Part shown: piece after piece, positions 62,319 to 64,000 of the stretch
Position numbering within the stretch: the first letter of the stretch is position 1
Layout: the number at the start of each line of letters is the position of its first letter
NCBI GenBank assembly: GCA_034190875.2
Contig: CM067353.1
Span: forward strand, 32,119,199-32,183,198
DNA from: Urechis unicinctus
Lineage: Eukaryota; Annelida; Polychaeta; Xenopneusta; Urechidae
Length of the DNA stretch: 64,000 nt
Reading direction: 5' to 3'
The notes under the pieces: model-generated
Databases searched by the model: none
What the model saw: only the letters and a program-made list of their open reading frames with translations
Told to the model about the DNA's origin: nothing
Position numbers and translations under genes: made by a program

Positions 62319-64000
62319 AATAGTATCTTGATGGCTTAGGATGTGATCGTTTGGTACGAAAATAATTTAAGACATGTCTCTTTATTGTGTAATTTGAAAT
62401 GACAAGTAAAGCTTTCTTTGTTGCAGTCAATATGGCAATATCTTTGAAGAAACCTCAACCCAGCCATCCTACTAGTCATCCAGCACGATTATTTAGACCA
62501 CCGTCATATAACCCTACTCTTCCGGCTTTTGGCAAGGTATGGGAGATAAGGGACGAATCAACTGATTCAGGTATTGATCAATTTGGCGCGTTGACACAGG
62601 ACATGGGCTGTACATGAACCACGTTCGGGACCTGCTAGAACCACGGAAAAAAATGTATATATTTCAATCACTACCGCAGCGCAGCACAATGCATTGTATT
62701 CTTGCATTATGACTGTGAGAACCGATTACATGAACCAACAGCTGTCACTGAACGCCTTTTATAGACGTCTGATGTTATTGCTTGCTTGTGTTGCAGAAAC
62801 CCACTATGTAGGATATTTCCTTCGCATTAATTTGTTCATTATTCATGCAAGCAATGGAAAATAGTATATTTTGTTTTGGTTAGAGAATATTTACCATTAC
62901 TCATCAAAGGAACTAATTATTACTCCAATAGGGTCTTTTGGTGACATTCAGAACCTGATACAACCACAGCGAAAACATGCAGGTATTCTTATCATTTCCG
63001 CAGCAATAAATGTTCTATATTACTTCATATGTGAAATATGATGGGGTATTAATATGCTTTTTTCATTCGGCGCATTTAACGCCCAACGACTTGCTTTGGG
63101 TTGCTCTGATGTTATAAGAATGATATCGATCTAACAGATATCTAGCTGCCCGGATAACGCAAGGCCGTCGCGATGTCCACATATGAGGTTACTAATAACG
63201 ACATCTTAACAATCTCAACCTACTTCTATATCAGTCATTATAAAAACTGTGAATAATGCAGGTTAAATGTCAGCCAATGACATCAAGCACCAGACCTGTT
63301 TTGTTTAATCCTCCTAATACAATTAACACCTATGTTGTCGTCACGTGTGTGTGATAGCTTGATATATCAAATACACATTAGAGTTTCAACGTCAATTACG
63401 ACAGTAGGCATTGCACCCAGGCAATGACGACAGGGATGATTGTTAGAACAAGACCCTTGACACCAGTTGGCCACCTTGCTAGTCCAACAAACTGTGCGTA
63501 AGTACTCGTTGAGATTGTGAAAAACCGGCTGTATAGGGTACTCGTAGCTCACAGTGAAACTGTACCCAGACCATCATTTAATGTGATATCCTGACAGCTC
63601 AAGCCAGCAACTTCTACAGTCACATCATTTATAAACTGATGGGAATCGATCCATTTATTTACGGTGACAGACCTACTAGAGCTGCAAAGGCATTGCACCG
63701 ACTTGGGGCAATACAGCCAGGCTTAATCGTTAATATGGACATCCGGTATACGTAATGGCAGACACCCAATGCAGACAGCTTTCCGAACGTTATCTTAACA
63801 ATGGCCACTTAGCATTGACCTGATTGTTGCATTAGGGCGAGCGCCGTCATCAGATCGTCTTATATTACCAGAGCCAATTTCACGAGGGGTCACGTGGTGG
63901 TATGCTTTCGTGATGTGTGCAAGTAAATATAGTCAAACATTTTTATTATCTCTACAAATGAGCCATGCAAATTTGCTCTTGGTGTACCTTGTACATTTTT
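62319..64000 (+). other. Intergenic with one candidate exon, otherwise nothing recognised
   Basis: The segments at 62640-62720 and 62950-63030 are diverged copies of each other and of 59270-59350 (accounts of ACCGCAGCGCAGCA, TTTCCGCAGCA, GCCGCGGTGCAGCA). Nothing else can be assigned. Confidence 0.4.
62427..62536 (+). CDS. Candidate host exon (weak)
   Basis: A 110-base open stretch begins after a good acceptor (GCTTTCTTTGTTGCAG) and ends at a donor-like AAG/GTATGG. Its frame reads NMAISLKKPQPSHPTSHPAR and on to LPAFGK, rich in Pro and Ser. No family is recognised, no partner exon is seen, and chance splice signals are common in 50 kb. This is a hint only. Confidence 0.15.

Overview
The window looks like animal nuclear DNA. 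It is AT-rich, full of micro- and minisatellites, and almost free of host coding sequence. The left edge carries a decayed Polinton/Maverick, a virus-like DNA transposon common in invertebrate animals. A repeat near 22 kb with TGACCT/AGGTCA palindromes resembles repeats I associate with mollusc and other lophotrochozoan genomes. A marine invertebrate, perhaps a mollusc, is my best guess, at low confidence.

Region 1 (1-9287) is most of one Polinton, with every recognised gene on the minus strand. From right to left it holds three or four small accessory genes, a packaging ATPase, a small basic/hydrophobic protein, a VDPR-type protein with a Pro/His repeat, an integrase, a one-helix membrane protein, a minor capsid protein with a basic tail, the major capsid protein and an adenain-like protease that runs off the left edge. 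The protein-primed DNA polymerase expected in this family is not seen and may lie further left. Several genes are broken and others still look open, so the copy is a fossil of moderate age. Its right end can be placed at 9287, because the host sequence beginning at 9288 matches a second genomic copy at 25356 that has no Polinton beside it.

Region 2 (9288-64000) contains no gene I can recognise. It is a mosaic of diverged direct duplications. The same ordered landmarks recur many times, all in the same orientation. The 9.3-18.3 kb stretch is broadly collinear with 25.4-34.1 kb, 35.2-37.0 kb matches 52.1-54.5 kb, and 55.6-59.2 kb is an older copy of a unit present twice at 37.0-43.6 and 44.3-51.0 kb. 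Young events sit on top of the old ones: a nearly perfect 1.38-kb tandem duplication at 10.5-13.3 kb and the 7.3-kb tandem duplication at 37-51 kb. Long TA, GA/TC, TCC/TTC and minisatellite arrays punctuate the region.

The only hints of host coding in region 2 are two short proline-rich reading frames with splice-like borders near 60.4 and 62.4 kb, both weak. The points most worth a second look are the nested duplication landscape, the Polinton junction with its natural empty site, and the G-rich, E-box and CRE-rich terminal region of the Polinton.
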